From the NCBI GenBank assembly GCA_964551315.1, contig CAZKCM010000014.1, positions 10,928-74,927 of the forward strand: a DNA stretch of 64,000 bases, written 5' to 3'. The position numbers and the translations under genes were made by a program. The notes below the pieces were generated by a model. That model was not told where the DNA came from. It searched no databases and saw nothing but the letters and a program-made list of their open reading frames with translations. This stretch comes from Virgifigura sp964551315 (lineage in GTDB: Bacteria > Pseudomonadota > Alphaproteobacteria > Dongiales > Dongiaceae). Below are positions 1 to 9,260 of the stretch, piece by piece. Within the stretch, counting starts at the first letter, position 1; each line of letters starts with the position of its first letter.

Positions 1-1
1 C

Positions 2-244
2 GTTTCCAACATCCAATACGTCCGCACGATTTGCGAGGTCGAGGCCATCGCCGTGGCGCATGGTCGCACCCCCGGCCTGGCGCGGACCGAGGCAATCTTC
101 CGCATCGCCAAGACGGCGGTGTCACAGCGTGTGAAGCAGGTGGCCGCGCCGCTCTATCCGCTGATCCGCAGCAAGATCAACCGGTCATACGTGCCCGCCC
201 CGGCGGCCCTCGGCCGGCGCCGCGGGGCGCCGCCGTTCAGCTGA
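2..244 (+). CDS. C-terminal end of an unidentified protein (5' end outside window)
   Basis: An open frame enters from the left edge and closes with TGA at 242-244, giving about 80 residues. The visible part is basic and contains an Arg/Lys-rich helix-like stretch followed by a Pro/Arg-rich tail. I do not recognise a family. Its stop overlaps the stop of the convergent glycosyltransferase gene by 8 bases. A GTG at 53 could be an internal start, but the frame is open back to the edge, so a longer protein is more likely. Its position beside polysaccharide genes suggests, without proof, a role in the same locus. Confidence 0.4.
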   Translation, partial: VSNIQYVRTICEVEAIAVAHGRTPGLARTEAIFRIAKTAVSQRVKQVAAPLYPLIRSKINRSYVPAPAALGRRRGAPPFS

Positions 245-1373
245 GGTAGATCTCTTCCGTCCGGTCGATCATGCGCGGCAGGGAGAACCGGGCCGAACGC
301 TGCCGCGCCCGCAGTCCCATGGCGGCCCGAAGGCCCGGGTCGTCGACGAGTTCGGTCAGCCGGTTCGCTAGGGCTTCGACGTCCTCGTGCGGAACCACGA
401 ATCCGTTGACGCCGTCCTCGATTGCCTCCGAGACTCCGCCCACCGGGGTGCAGACGACCGGCAGGCCGGCATCGAGGGCTTCGAGCAGGAGGTATGAGAA
501 TCCTTCATACCGGCTTGGCATGGCCAGGATGTCGAACGCCGGCAGCCAGTCGCGGGCCGGCGCCTCGCCGAGCCAGGAAAATGCGTCGGCGATGCGGAGA
601 CGCCGGGCGAGGGCGACGAGATCGCTGCGGAGCGGGCCGTCGCCGATCACGACGACGTGAATCCTCCGGCGCCGCTCGATGATGCGCGATGCGGCCTCCA
701 CGACCAGCTCCGGGGCCTTTTGCCCATCCAGCCGGCCGACGAAGCCGATGGTGATCGCATCCGCGGTCGGCGCCAGGCGCTCGCCGGCCTCTATGTGCAG
801 GGAAGGGTCACGCGGCGACAGACCGGGCGGTACGAGGAGCAGCTTGTCCGGTCGGATCCCGAGTCCGAGGGCGTGCCGTCTTTCGAGTTCCGACACACAG
901 ATGACGTTGTCCGACAGCAATGACAGGCCGCGTTCCACGCAGCGATACAGGGTTCGTCGAAGGGCGGTCATCCGCGGGGACATGGTCACGAAAGCGTGCG
1001 GCGTATAAAGGCATTTGCCGGAGACGAAGGGAGCCAGGAGACGGCCGTAGGCGCCGCCCTTGGAACTGTGCCCGTGAATCACGTCGAACGGCCCCCATCG
1101 ACGCATGTATCGCGCCAGCGCATACAGGATTCCAATGTCGGACCAGTGCGGTTCCCGGCGCATGGCGAAGGCCCTGCACCGGGTGCCGGGCATGCGCTCG
1201 ATCTTGCGCAGCAGGCTTGAGTCCGTACGGTCGAACGAGTGGAGCAGGTGGACCTCGTGCCCGCGGCTGGTCATGCCCTCGACGAGGTCCACGAGATGGC
1301 GCCCGACCCCGCAGCGGACGGTCTCGGCGATGCAGCAGATCCGCAGATGGCGCACGGGCCTACGATCCGTCAC
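237..1373 (-). CDS. Glycosyltransferase family 4 (exopolysaccharide assembly)
   Basis: A 378-residue GT-B fold glycosyltransferase that should transfer a sugar from a nucleotide donor to a lipid-linked glycan at the cytoplasmic membrane face. The N-terminus carries the Gly-rich acceptor-domain loop (GVGRHLVDL). The C-terminal half has the GT4 donor-binding signature with the E-x7-E pair in the stretch YEGFSYLLLEALDAGLPVV at about residues 287-305. The start is GTG at 1373; it overlaps the TGA of the upstream BY-kinase gene (GTGA), which indicates translational coupling. A longer frame reaching 1853 exists but lies inside the upstream gene. Donor and acceptor sugars cannot be predicted. Confidence 0.88.
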   Translation of the reverse strand: MTDRRPVRHLRICCIAETVRCGVGRHLVDLVEGMTSRGHEVHLLHSFDRTDSSLLRKIERMPGTRCRAFAMRREPHWSDIGILYALARYMRRWGPFDVIHGHSSKGGAYGRLLAPFVSGKCLYTPHAFVTMSPRMTALRRTLYRCVERGLSLLSDNVICVSELERRHALGLGIRPDKLLLVPPGLSPRDPSLHIEAGERLAPTADAITIGFVGRLDGQKAPELVVEAASRIIERRRRIHVVVIGDGPLRSDLVALARRLRIADAFSWLGEAPARDWLPAFDILAMPSRYEGFSYLLLEALDAGLPVVCTPVGGVSEAIEDGVNGFVVPHEDVEALANRLTELVDDPGLRAAMGLRARQRSARFSLPRMIDRTEEIYLS

Positions 1374-3604
1374 TGCGACAGGTAGTTCTTCAAATATCCG
1401 TGCGGGATGTCCCCGAAGCCGTAACGGGCGTGGCGCGTCAGGTCGACCTGCGACAGGACGATACTGGTCATCGGCGCCTCGGCCATGGCCAGCTTCTTCA
1501 GGGCGCTGGCGACGATCGAGCGCGGCGTTCGCCCCCATCGGACCGTCAGCAGCGTGGTGTCCGCAATAGCCGACAGCACGATGGGGTCGGTGACCAGCGT
1601 GACCGGCGGCGCGTCGAGGATCACCAGGTCGCTCAATTCGGCGGCGACCTTGATCAGCTTGTCCATGCCCTGGGACACCAGCAGCTCGATCGCGTGGGCG
1701 CTGCTGCGACCGGCGGGAATGACCAGCATGCCCGACCGCTCGTCGACCTGAAGAACGTCCTTGATCGTCCTCTCGCCCGCCAGGACTTGCGCCAAGCCGC
1801 TGCGGCCGTCGATGCCGAGATGCGCCGCTATGCTGGGGCGGCGGAGGTCGCACTCGATCAGCATCACCCGCTGGCCCGACGCGGCGCTGATCCGCCCGAG
1901 GGTCAAGGACAGCTCGGTCTTGCCCTCGCCCGGCAGCGCCGAGGTGACGAGGACGACCTGGGATCGGTGGTGCGTTCGAACGCCCTGGATCCGAGTCCGT
2001 ATCAGCCGGATCGACTCGGTGTAGGCGGACAGCGGGCTCTGCAGGGCGTAGCCGGACGGATTCTTGCGTCCGATGCCGCGGGTCTTCACCAGCGGAACCA
2101 TCCCTATGACCGGGACCCCGAAGGCCTTCTCCACTTGCTCCGCGTTGTGGAAGCCCTTCTGCAGCATCTCCTTGGCGATCACGATGGCGAGGCTCACCAG
2201 CAGCGACCCCACGGTGGCGAGCGCGAGAAGGATCCGGCGCTGCGGGTAGGACGGCCAGGAAGGTGGCTCGGCGTGCGACAGGATACGGGCGTCGGGCTGC
2301 AGCAGATCGAGCTGAATGGTCGTCCGATCCAGGCTTCCGACGAAGGTATCGAACAACGACTGGGCAGCGGCGGCTTCGCTCCGCAACTGGGTCAGCTCGA
2401 CCTGCTTGCGGTAGGCCTCGAGATAGAGCTGCTCAAGCATCTCGACCCGGGCCGCCAGGGCTCGCTCCTGCTGCCCGGACACTCGGGCCTCGCCCTCCAT
2501 TTCGGCCATGGCGCGGTCGAGCTCCATCTGCAGCCGGGCCTTGAGCTCGCGGAGCTCCGCCTCCGCCTGGACCACCGCCGGATAGGTGGCGCGGTATGTG
2601 CTCCGCAGCTGCGCCAAGCGGCTCTCCGCGACCGCCTCCTGCTCGCGCAGGGTCTGGATCAGAGCGGAGCCGACCGGCGCCGAGGACGGATCCCCGGACG
2701 CACCGGTCGCCATGTCCCGGGTTTCGGTGATGCGGGCCTGGGCTTTCAGGAGGGTCGTTCTCGTCTTGATCAGCTCGTCTCGCAGATTCGACAGATGTTT
2801 GGTGAGCGGATTGCCGTCGCCGAAGTTCACGAGCGAGTTCTGCACCTCGAACTCGAGAACTCTGTTCTCGGCTTTCTGGACGCGGTCGCGGAGCTCGCCG
2901 ATCTTGTTTTCGAGCCAGACGGCGCCGCGTTCCGCCGCTTCGTACTTGGCTTCGAGCTGTCCCGCCAGATAGAGCTCGGCGAACGCGTTGACGATGCGTG
3001 CCGCCTTTTCCGGTTCCTCGGACTCGAAGCGTAGCTGAATGGTGTAGGACTGGCCGTCGTTGACGACCGTCAGGCCATTCCGGACCCGGCTGGTGACCGC
3101 GGCCAGCAGGGACTCCGTGCTCTCGTGCGGCTCCTCCTCCGAAGAGGTCGGAAGACGGTCGCGAAGGGCCTGCGGCAACCATCCGATGGTGCCGAGACGC
3201 TCTATCAGACCGGGCTCTTGCGGTCGCAGCAGAGGGTTGAATTCCGGGTCTTCCATCAGGCCGAGTTCCTGCACCACGCGTCGTGCCAGAGAACGCGACC
3301 GCAGGATGTCGACCTCGCTGCGGATGACCGTATCGGTCGCTGCCCGGTCGGCGACGATCGGGTCGATGTCGAGGATGTCGGCCCGCCTTATGTCCAGCAC
3401 GATGACCGCTTCGGCCGTGTAGAGCGGGGTGAGGCTTCCGATGTAGAGGTAGCCGAGCGTGACAAGGATGGACGTCACGAATGCGATCAGGAACTTGTGA
3501 CGCCACACCGTCCGGAAGAGCTTGCGGATGTCGAGGTCGTCCGAGTCGGATGTTGACGTCGTGATGATCGCGGGAAAGTGCTGAGGCGGCGTCAGGGGGG
3601 TCAT
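1370..3604 (-). CDS. Wzz-type chain-length determinant fused to BY-kinase (ExoP/GumC-like)
   Basis: A 744-residue inner-membrane polysaccharide co-polymerase. It has an N-terminal Wzz domain with a transmembrane segment near residues 35-55, a long periplasmic coiled-coil region with many charged heptads, a second membrane segment near residue 450, and a cytosolic tyrosine-autokinase domain. Walker A (GEGKT) lies at about 559-563, Walker A' near 580-590 and Walker B (LVILDAPP) near 660. The tail carries three spaced tyrosines (RYGF, GYLK, NYLSQ), a small version of the phosphorylated Tyr cluster. The start at 3604 has AGGAAGGA upstream; frames extending further upstream lack such a site. It controls chain length and export of the exopolysaccharide together with the Wza-like lipoprotein encoded at 7890. 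Confidence 0.93.
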   Translation of the reverse strand: MTPLTPPQHFPAIITTSTSDSDDLDIRKLFRTVWRHKFLIAFVTSILVTLGYLYIGSLTPLYTAEAVIVLDIRRADILDIDPIVADRAATDTVIRSEVDILRSRSLARRVVQELGLMEDPEFNPLLRPQEPGLIERLGTIGWLPQALRDRLPTSSEEEPHESTESLLAAVTSRVRNGLTVVNDGQSYTIQLRFESEEPEKAARIVNAFAELYLAGQLEAKYEAAERGAVWLENKIGELRDRVQKAENRVLEFEVQNSLVNFGDGNPLTKHLSNLRDELIKTRTTLLKAQARITETRDMATGASGDPSSAPVGSALIQTLREQEAVAESRLAQLRSTYRATYPAVVQAEAELRELKARLQMELDRAMAEMEGEARVSGQQERALAARVEMLEQLYLEAYRKQVELTQLRSEAAAAQSLFDTFVGSLDRTTIQLDLLQPDARILSHAEPPSWPSYPQRRILLALATVGSLLVSLAIVIAKEMLQKGFHNAEQVEKAFGVPVIGMVPLVKTRGIGRKNPSGYALQSPLSAYTESIRLIRTRIQGVRTHHRSQVVLVTSALPGEGKTELSLTLGRISAASGQRVMLIECDLRRPSIAAHLGIDGRSGLAQVLAGERTIKDVLQVDERSGMLVIPAGRSSAHAIELLVSQGMDKLIKVAAELSDLVILDAPPVTLVTDPIVLSAIADTTLLTVRWGRTPRSIVASALKKLAMAEAPMTSIVLSQVDLTRHARYGFGDIPHGYLKNYLSQ

Positions 3605-4077
3605 GGCGATTGCTGTGTCCTTCCTGAACGGATGAAAGGAGCGCCGAACATCCTCCCGTCCGGCTCGACGAATGGCTCGGAAGCACCGTCGCTCCCATCG
3701 TGTCTCGTCCGGCGGGGCGATCCCGTGCACCAGCTAGGCTGTGCCGAGACCCCATGCATACCCGACGCCTGCACTGCGGTTGGGAGCCGGTTGTACTGGG
3801 CGGCCCAGACGGCGCGGCGCGCACGCCGTTTCCGGACCGCGCCGTGCCGTTCACTAAAGCCGCACTTCTTTCCCGCCTCCTGGCCCAGCTTTTATCCCGT
3901 TGCGTCCGGTCCTCGACCATCGGCCCGCCACCGGATGTGTCGCGGCCTTATCGAGCGGTCGCACCTCAAAGGTTAGTGGAGACGCGACACGTCCCGAAGG
4001 ATGCAGTCGAGGTATCGCCTATGGCAAAAGCGGATGTCGGGGCTGAGAGCGCTGGCCCGTGAGAAGTTCCGCCGTTG
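3605..4077. other. 473-base intergenic stretch in the exopolysaccharide locus
   Basis: No credible gene on either strand. The possible short frames lack ribosome sites and have no recognisable products. It separates the glycosidase gene from the BY-kinase gene, both transcribed leftwards, so it probably holds the promoter of the BY-kinase/GT4 pair. I found no convincing sigma-70 or sigma-54 element and no terminator with a T-tract for the glycosidase gene. Confidence 0.4.
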
Positions 4078-6141
4078 CTAATAAGGATAGAGGATTTGCG
4101 CCGTCAGGGAGGTGGCATCGTAGTGGATGTCGCTGCCCGGTCCGGGCGTGACGGCGAAGTCGAGGATCGTGCCTTTGCTGACCTGGAGGCGCAGGTCGTA
4201 CTCAAGCTCGGATCGGCGGTCGCCGCTTCCCAGATCAGCGGAAAAGACCTCCGCACCACCGACGAGAATCCGCGCCTGGGATCCGTCGCCGCGGCTGCTG
4301 GACCGTCTGATCGAGCCGACGATGCGAACGGTGCCGTCAACCGGGCTCTTCCAGCGCCGTACCGCCCAGACGGCACCGGCTTCCGTCGCGGATGGATGAG
4401 CGACGTCGAGGGCCAGGGACAACTCGCCGAACTCGTCGTCCGTCCAGTGGTGCCCCCATTCCGTATGGTCCCACGCGAGCTGCTCGAAATCGTCGTCGGT
4501 GTAGGGGCCGCTCGGCTCGGCGCCGTCGCCTTCGCCCCGGCCGTCGCCATCGTAATGGCCGTAGTACCACCCATTCTCGCCTTGTGCGCCGCCGAAATCG
4601 GCTGCGGAGTCGGCGAGAACCTCGTCCCGGCGACTCTCCTGCACGGCGGTTACCCTTCCCCTGACATAGACGGGGGTATCGGTGAGGTGCAGCACCACTT
4701 GGCCGTTGACCGGATACAGAACGCTGTCCTCGCCCATGATGTCGGTGACGGTCAGCGGCGAGGTCGTCGTGAAGACGACGCGCGACGGCGGCGCCGTCGA
4801 CCAGCCGACCCGAACCTCCTCTCCGTCGTTTTCGAACAGATAGATGCGGGTCCGCGAATCGGTCGGTTCCCGGCGAACGTAGCGTGCGCCGTCAAGAAGT
4901 CGGATGAGCGTCGCGTAGGCGACGTAGGACGGCGCCGGAACGTACCGGCCGAGCGGGCTGTCCGCGTCGTGGAGCAGCCCCATAGCCTCGAAGTTGGCGT
5001 AGTCCCGCAGCAGATACCAGTAGATCCGCTCCACGTCCTCGCTGAGCAGCAGCGTGTAGAGGCGGACGAGATATCGCGCTGTTTCGTGACGGCCGCCGGG
5101 ACTCGAATCTTTCCGCCCGTACTCGGTGACCCAGATCGGCTTCGCCACCCCATGATTGTAGCGTTCCATGAGCGCCTTCAACGCACGAATCTCCCGCTCC
5201 ACCCCTTCCGGCTCCCCTCGGTAGGGATGCACCGCCACCGCGTCCATGAAGTCGAGGGCGCCGTGGTCGAACAGGCGCTCGAGGTAGGGGAGCGGCACCT
5301 TCACGACGGCCGCTCCGAGCACCTGGGCGTCGGGTCGCGCCGATTTGATCTCCTGGTAGGCGCGTTCGAGCATCTGCGTGTAGTAGCGGGGCCGGTCTTC
5401 GGCGGCGGGCCCGTCCGCGAACGACCCGTTGTACTCGTTCCAGACCTCCAGCGCGCGAATCTGCTCGCCATAGCGGTCAAGGATCGCCCGGCCGTATTTG
5501 GCGTAACCCTCGCGGCCCGCATCCGTGTAAGGGGTCAGCCCGTCGTCGTAAAGCTTGTTGGTGAAGGACATGATGATGAGCGGCTCGATGCCATGCTCCG
5601 AAAGCACCCGCATGTAGCCGGTGTACTTCTCGGAGAAGCGGTATTCGCCGAGCGTCTTTTCCACGGAGTTCCAGTACTGCTCGTCACGGATATGCCGAAT
5701 TCCGGCCTTGGCGATCAGCGGAACGATGTCGGTGCCCCAGCCCTGGGCAAAATGCGTCATGACGCCGAATCTCGATTGGCTCGGATCCGTCGGTTCGGCC
5801 GGGGGGATCACCGCGAAGGTGGTTCTCGCTTCGGCGAAGGTTTTCCCGGCGCGCTTGGCCGCGAGCGTCATCTCGAAGTATCCGTTGCGCCCAAGCTCGG
5901 GCTCGATCACCGCGCGTCCGTTGCGGACCGTCGCGACCCCTTCCGCGACCTGCGTGCCGAAGAAGTCGCTTGCCGACCAGGCGATACTGGTTCCGCTGCT
6001 GTGCACCGGGATCCTTACGGTCTCGGTGCTCAAGAAGATGTTGCCGAGGCGGGCCTGCGCGAGGGTCAAATCCTCGCCAGCCCAGGCGAACCGGCATTGA
6101 GCGAATGCGACAAGTGCAAGAACGAGTACGCGGGCCATCAT
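4078..6141 (-). CDS. Secreted GH39/clan-A glycoside hydrolase (PslG-like)
   Basis: A 687-residue exported protein that probably cleaves the exopolysaccharide made by this locus. A signal peptide occupies residues 1-21 (hydrophobic core LVLALVAFA, cleavage after FAWA). A beta-sandwich-like segment (about 22-115) precedes a TIM-barrel domain with both clan-A glutamates: acid/base E236 in VWNEYNG and nucleophile E340 in IWVTEYGRK. A second all-beta region follows (about 430-687). The first of two adjacent ATGs at 6141 has GGAG ten bases upstream; longer frames would bury the signal peptide. PslG of Pseudomonas is a similar biofilm-locus glycosidase; that this enzyme plays the same part is inferred from gene order. 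Confidence 0.8.
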   Translation of the reverse strand: MMARVLVLALVAFAQCRFAWAGEDLTLAQARLGNIFLSTETVRIPVHSSGTSIAWSASDFFGTQVAEGVATVRNGRAVIEPELGRNGYFEMTLAAKRAGKTFAEARTTFAVIPPAEPTDPSQSRFGVMTHFAQGWGTDIVPLIAKAGIRHIRDEQYWNSVEKTLGEYRFSEKYTGYMRVLSEHGIEPLIIMSFTNKLYDDGLTPYTDAGREGYAKYGRAILDRYGEQIRALEVWNEYNGSFADGPAAEDRPRYYTQMLERAYQEIKSARPDAQVLGAAVVKVPLPYLERLFDHGALDFMDAVAVHPYRGEPEGVEREIRALKALMERYNHGVAKPIWVTEYGRKDSSPGGRHETARYLVRLYTLLLSEDVERIYWYLLRDYANFEAMGLLHDADSPLGRYVPAPSYVAYATLIRLLDGARYVRREPTDSRTRIYLFENDGEEVRVGWSTAPPSRVVFTTTSPLTVTDIMGEDSVLYPVNGQVVLHLTDTPVYVRGRVTAVQESRRDEVLADSAADFGGAQGENGWYYGHYDGDGRGEGDGAEPSGPYTDDDFEQLAWDHTEWGHHWTDDEFGELSLALDVAHPSATEAGAVWAVRRWKSPVDGTVRIVGSIRRSSSRGDGSQARILVGGAEVFSADLGSGDRRSELEYDLRLQVSKGTILDFAVTPGPGSDIHYDATSLTAQILYPY

Positions 6142-6561
6142 CGGGGCGGATCTCCACAATCCGGATGGCGACATGTCGGGAGCGGTCCGTCCCGCCCGTT
6201 TCTTGGTGACCTCGTCGGGATCCGATGCGCGTCCGCCGGCGAGGCGGGGTCGAGATCGGTCGCCCCCGTCCATGATGTCATTCGGGTCCGGGGCGGTCCA
6301 CTCCCGGACCGGGATGTTTGGGGGAAGAGCCGGCAAGCAATGGCAATATCACGGAAGGATGATGATCGTCGCCCATCGACACAGATATCGGGCAGTCAAG
6401 GCCTACTCTCCTGGCCTGATTCTCGCGCCGCGACCGGCACACCGGTCGCGATTCGCCCGGGCTACGGACATGGGCTTGGCTTTTCTTGTGAATTTGGTCA
6501 TCGTTATTCATGGTTGTGCTGTGGCGTCGGGGATCGCCACGTCCGAACTGGGGATGGGTCC
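6142..6561. other. 420-base divergent intergenic region of the exopolysaccharide locus
   Basis: No gene is supported here. It lies between the leftward glycosidase gene and the rightward beta-barrel gene, so it should contain two divergent promoters. A locally AT-rich patch at about 6475-6525, just before the barrel gene, is the likeliest promoter position, but no hexamer pair with acceptable spacing stands out. A frame with a hydrophobic start near 6470 has no ribosome site and runs antisense or out of frame into neighbours. Confidence 0.4.
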
Positions 6562-7818
6562 ATGGCACGATGGCTTGCGTTTGGCGCCGGGGCGGTTGCC
6601 GCCGCGTTGGCCTTCGATATGGGGGCGCTGCGGGCCCAGGAGGTGTCGCGGAACCTCAGCGTCCTGGAGCGTCCGCGGCCCGAGGTCGATCCGCTCAACA
6701 TCCGGGTTGGATCGTTCGTCGTCGCGCCGAGGCTCGATCTCGGCGCCACCTATGACGACAACATCTTCGCCACCGATTCCGATACGGAAAGCGACCTGAT
6801 CGTGACGACCGCGCCGACCGTGACGGTCAGATCCGACTGGAACCGGCATGCTCTGGGCCTATCCGCAGAGGTGGTCGACCGTCGGTTTCTCGACAACAAG
6901 GACGAGAACACGACCTCCTACGGCGCCGCTCTCGAAGGCGTGCTGGACGTGACGGATCAGACGAGCCTGTTCGGGGCCGCTGCCTTCGAGCGCTCCTTCG
7001 AGGAACGCGGGGCCCCGGACGACGTCGGAGGGGACGAGCCGACCGAGATCACCAGCTTGGCGCTGTCCCTCGGCGGCACGCAGGAGTTCAATCGCCTCTC
7101 CCTTCGCCTCTCCGGCGGGTTCGAGACCGTCGATTACGGAGAGGTGGAGGACGAGGGCGACATCTTCATCGATAATGAGCAGCGCGACTACGACCGTTAT
7201 ACCGCCGCGGCGCGTGTCGGTTATCTGGTGCGTCCGGGAGTCCGGCCGTTCCTCGAAGTCGCCTATGACACGCGGCGCCACGACGACGCGCCCGAGCGCG
7301 ATTCCGACGGCTATCGCGCCCGCGTGGGAACCACGCTGGATTTCACCGGCGTCAGTCCTGGCAGCCCCGGGAACTTCACCGGGGAGGTCTTTGCCGGCTA
7401 CTTCAAGCAGAGCTACGACGATCCCGAGCTCGAAGACCCCTCAGGCTTCGACTTCGGCGCCGCTGTGCTGTGGAACGTGACCGGCCTGACCTCCGTCCGG
7501 CTTCTCGCCGAGCGGTCGGTGCAGGAGACCAGCGTGCAGGACGTTTCGAGCTACGTGCAGACGACGCTCGGCGGATCGGTCGAGCACGAACTGCTGCGCA
7601 ATCTGCTGCTGCAGGGCAGCATCGCCTTCAGCAACAACGACTTTCAGGGAGGCGACCGGGACCAGGACGACCTTGAGCTCGGTGTTCGGGCCTTCTATCT
7701 CGCCAACCGCTATCTTCGGTTGAGCGTCGCCTACGAGTACCGTCAACGGGATTCGGAGGAACCAGACGAGGACTTTACGAGCAATTCGGTCAGCCTTGTC
7801 CTGACGCTGCAATACTGA
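6562..7818 (+). CDS. Outer-membrane beta-barrel protein, BBP2-like (polysaccharide secretion candidate)
   Basis: A 418-residue protein with a Sec signal peptide (residues 1-26, ending LRAQ). The remainder alternates short amphipathic beta strands with acidic, Asp/Glu-rich turns, and the C-terminus ends in an aromatic-terminated strand (SLVLTLQY), as in outer-membrane barrels. The pattern resembles the BBP2-type barrels found in exopolysaccharide clusters. ATG at 6562 follows GGGGATGGG. The gene sits 71 bases before the Wza-like lipoprotein gene on the same strand, so the two are probably co-transcribed. It could be the actual outer-membrane conduit for the polymer. Family placement rests on fold pattern and neighbours only. 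Confidence 0.72.
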   Translation: MARWLAFGAGAVAAALAFDMGALRAQEVSRNLSVLERPRPEVDPLNIRVGSFVVAPRLDLGATYDDNIFATDSDTESDLIVTTAPTVTVRSDWNRHALGLSAEVVDRRFLDNKDENTTSYGAALEGVLDVTDQTSLFGAAAFERSFEERGAPDDVGGDEPTEITSLALSLGGTQEFNRLSLRLSGGFETVDYGEVEDEGDIFIDNEQRDYDRYTAAARVGYLVRPGVRPFLEVAYDTRRHDDAPERDSDGYRARVGTTLDFTGVSPGSPGNFTGEVFAGYFKQSYDDPELEDPSGFDFGAAVLWNVTGLTSVRLLAERSVQETSVQDVSSYVQTTLGGSVEHELLRNLLLQGSIAFSNNDFQGGDRDQDDLELGVRAFYLANRYLRLSVAYEYRQRDSEEPDEDFTSNSVSLVLTLQY

Positions 7819-7889
7819 ACGCAATACAGAAATCGACGACCTCGCCTTCGTTTCGGTCCAAGGGCGCTAAACGGGGAGGAGTATCGAGG

Positions 7890-8453
7890 ATGACTCGGCA
7901 GAATCTGCGTAGCATGCTGGTGCTCCTGGTGTTTCTTGTCGTGACCGGCTGCGGCGCCGGAAGCGGCCTGCCGCCGCTGGAGGAGACCGCCGCGCCGGAG
8001 TACACGCTCGGCAGCGGCGACAGAGTAAGGGTGACCGTTTTCAACGAGCCCCAGTTCTCCGGCGAGTACACCGTCAGCGGCAGCGGCCACGTCGCGATCC
8101 CGCTCATCGGTCCCGTTTCGGTTCGCGACAGGACGGTGTCGGAAGCCCGTGACGCGATCAGCGAGCGGCTGTCGCAGGAAGCGTTGGTGAATCCGCGCGT
8201 CAGCGTCGAGGTGGTGGCCTATCGGCCCTTCTACATCCTCGGCGAGGTGCAGGCGCCCGGACAGTATCCCTACGTCAATGGAATGACGGTGCTGACCGCG
8301 GTCGCCATGGCCGGCGGGTTCACCTACCGGGCCGAAACCGATCGCTTCTCGATCGTGCGGGAGAAGAATGGCCGGCCGATGGAATGGCGGGCCGAGCGCG
8401 ACACCCAGGTGCGCCCGGACGACGTCGTCACGGTGTTCGAGCGGTACTTCTGA
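7890..8453 (+). CDS. Short Wza/GumB-type polysaccharide export lipoprotein
   Basis: A 187-residue OPX-family protein. The signal peptide ends in a lipobox (VVTGC) with the acylated cysteine at position 21. A poly-export domain follows (YTLGSGDRVRVTVFNEPQ, about residues 38-110), then one SLBB-like beta-grasp domain (FYILGEVQAPGQYPY, about 113-170). The C-terminal helix that forms the outer-membrane pore in E. coli Wza (379 residues) is missing, so this protein alone is unlikely to cross the outer membrane. The start has a strong ribosome site (GGGGAGGAG). The beta-barrel gene immediately upstream is a plausible partner. Confidence 0.9.
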   Translation: MTRQNLRSMLVLLVFLVVTGCGAGSGLPPLEETAAPEYTLGSGDRVRVTVFNEPQFSGEYTVSGSGHVAIPLIGPVSVRDRTVSEARDAISERLSQEALVNPRVSVEVVAYRPFYILGEVQAPGQYPYVNGMTVLTAVAMAGGFTYRAETDRFSIVREKNGRPMEWRAERDTQVRPDDVVTVFERYF

Positions 8454-8463
8454 TCCCGGGACG

Positions 8464-8498
8464 CGGCTCGCGCCGGTGCCGATCGACGGGGCGAGCCG
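8464..8498 (+). terminator. Possible terminator hairpin after the export lipoprotein gene
   Basis: An 8-base perfect inverted repeat (CGGCTCGC at 8464-8471, GCGAGCCG at 8491-8498) lies between two convergent genes. There is no clear T-tract, so function as an intrinsic terminator is doubtful. Confidence 0.3.
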
Positions 8499-8557
8499 TC
8501 TCCTCGGGCTCCGGTAGTTGGCGGGCGGAATAATGAAGGCCGCGCGCTTGTCTCGGC

Positions 8558-9076
8558 TTAGAGGGCATGCAGGCGCAGGCGCGCGATCTTATGGACCTCG
8601 GCCAGGGCCGTTGCGAACTCCTGCGCCGGGTCGTTTTGCAGGCGGCGCTCGAACTCCTCCAGGATCTCCGCGCGCCGCCGCCCCTTGACCGCCAGAATGA
8701 ACGGAAAGCCGAACTTCGCTCGATAGGCTTCGTTCAGGCGGCGGAACCGGGCAAACTCTTCCGGCGTGCATTGGTCGAGACCGGCGCTCGCCTGCTCGGC
8801 GGTCGAATCGGCCGTGAGCGCGTCCTGGATGGCGAGCCTCCCGGCAAGGTCCGGATGGGCGCGGAGGAGGGCCAGCTTGCACTCGGGCCCGGCCGCATCC
8901 ACGACGGCGGCCATGGCCGCGTGCAGGCCATTCAGGTGGTCATGCGCCGCTGTCAGGCCCGCGTCGTAGACCCGTTCGGCGATCCAGGGCGAATGCTCGT
9001 AGACGCCGTCGAAGACGGCGAGGAACTCCTCGCGCGACAACCTGGACGGGACGCGCCTAAAGCCTTGGCCGGTCAT
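8558..9076 (-). CDS. uraD: OHCU decarboxylase (S-allantoin forming)
   Basis: A 172-residue 2-oxo-4-hydroxy-4-carboxy-5-ureidoimidazoline decarboxylase, the third step from urate to S-allantoin. The catalytic histidine is H74 in RAHPDLAG, and the family motif (NEAYRAKFGFPFILAVKG) lies at about 114-131. Length is normal for a single-domain UraD. It is divergent from uraH across 184 bases, which probably holds promoters for both. The gene product acts in the cytosol directly after 5-hydroxyisourate hydrolase. Confidence 0.95.
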   Translation of the reverse strand: MTGQGFRRVPSRLSREEFLAVFDGVYEHSPWIAERVYDAGLTAAHDHLNGLHAAMAAVVDAAGPECKLALLRAHPDLAGRLAIQDALTADSTAEQASAGLDQCTPEEFARFRRLNEAYRAKFGFPFILAVKGRRRAEILEEFERRLQNDPAQEFATALAEVHKIARLRLHAL

Positions 9077-9260
9077 GGTCGCGGTCCCTTTCGCGCTTTG
9101 CCGTCACGGCATGGATCGAATCCTGCGCGTCGATCGCCGGGCCGACTCGTCTTGAAAGAGTTTTGCCATACTGGGTCATTCCTGCAACAATTCCCGCCTG
9201 CAATCATGAAGGCCCGCACCGCCGTGGTGCGGCGGCGGGCCCGTGCAGGTAGGCGAGGTC

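Noticed and set aside
2433..3920. 495-codon minus-strand frame overlapping the BY-kinase gene
   Set aside because: Shifted frame of the kinase gene, Arg/Pro/Gly-rich, no ribosome site.
4075..7818. 1247-codon open frame on the plus strand covering the glycosidase gene
   Set aside because: The first two thirds are antisense to the glycosidase, with no signals; only the part from 6562 is a real gene.
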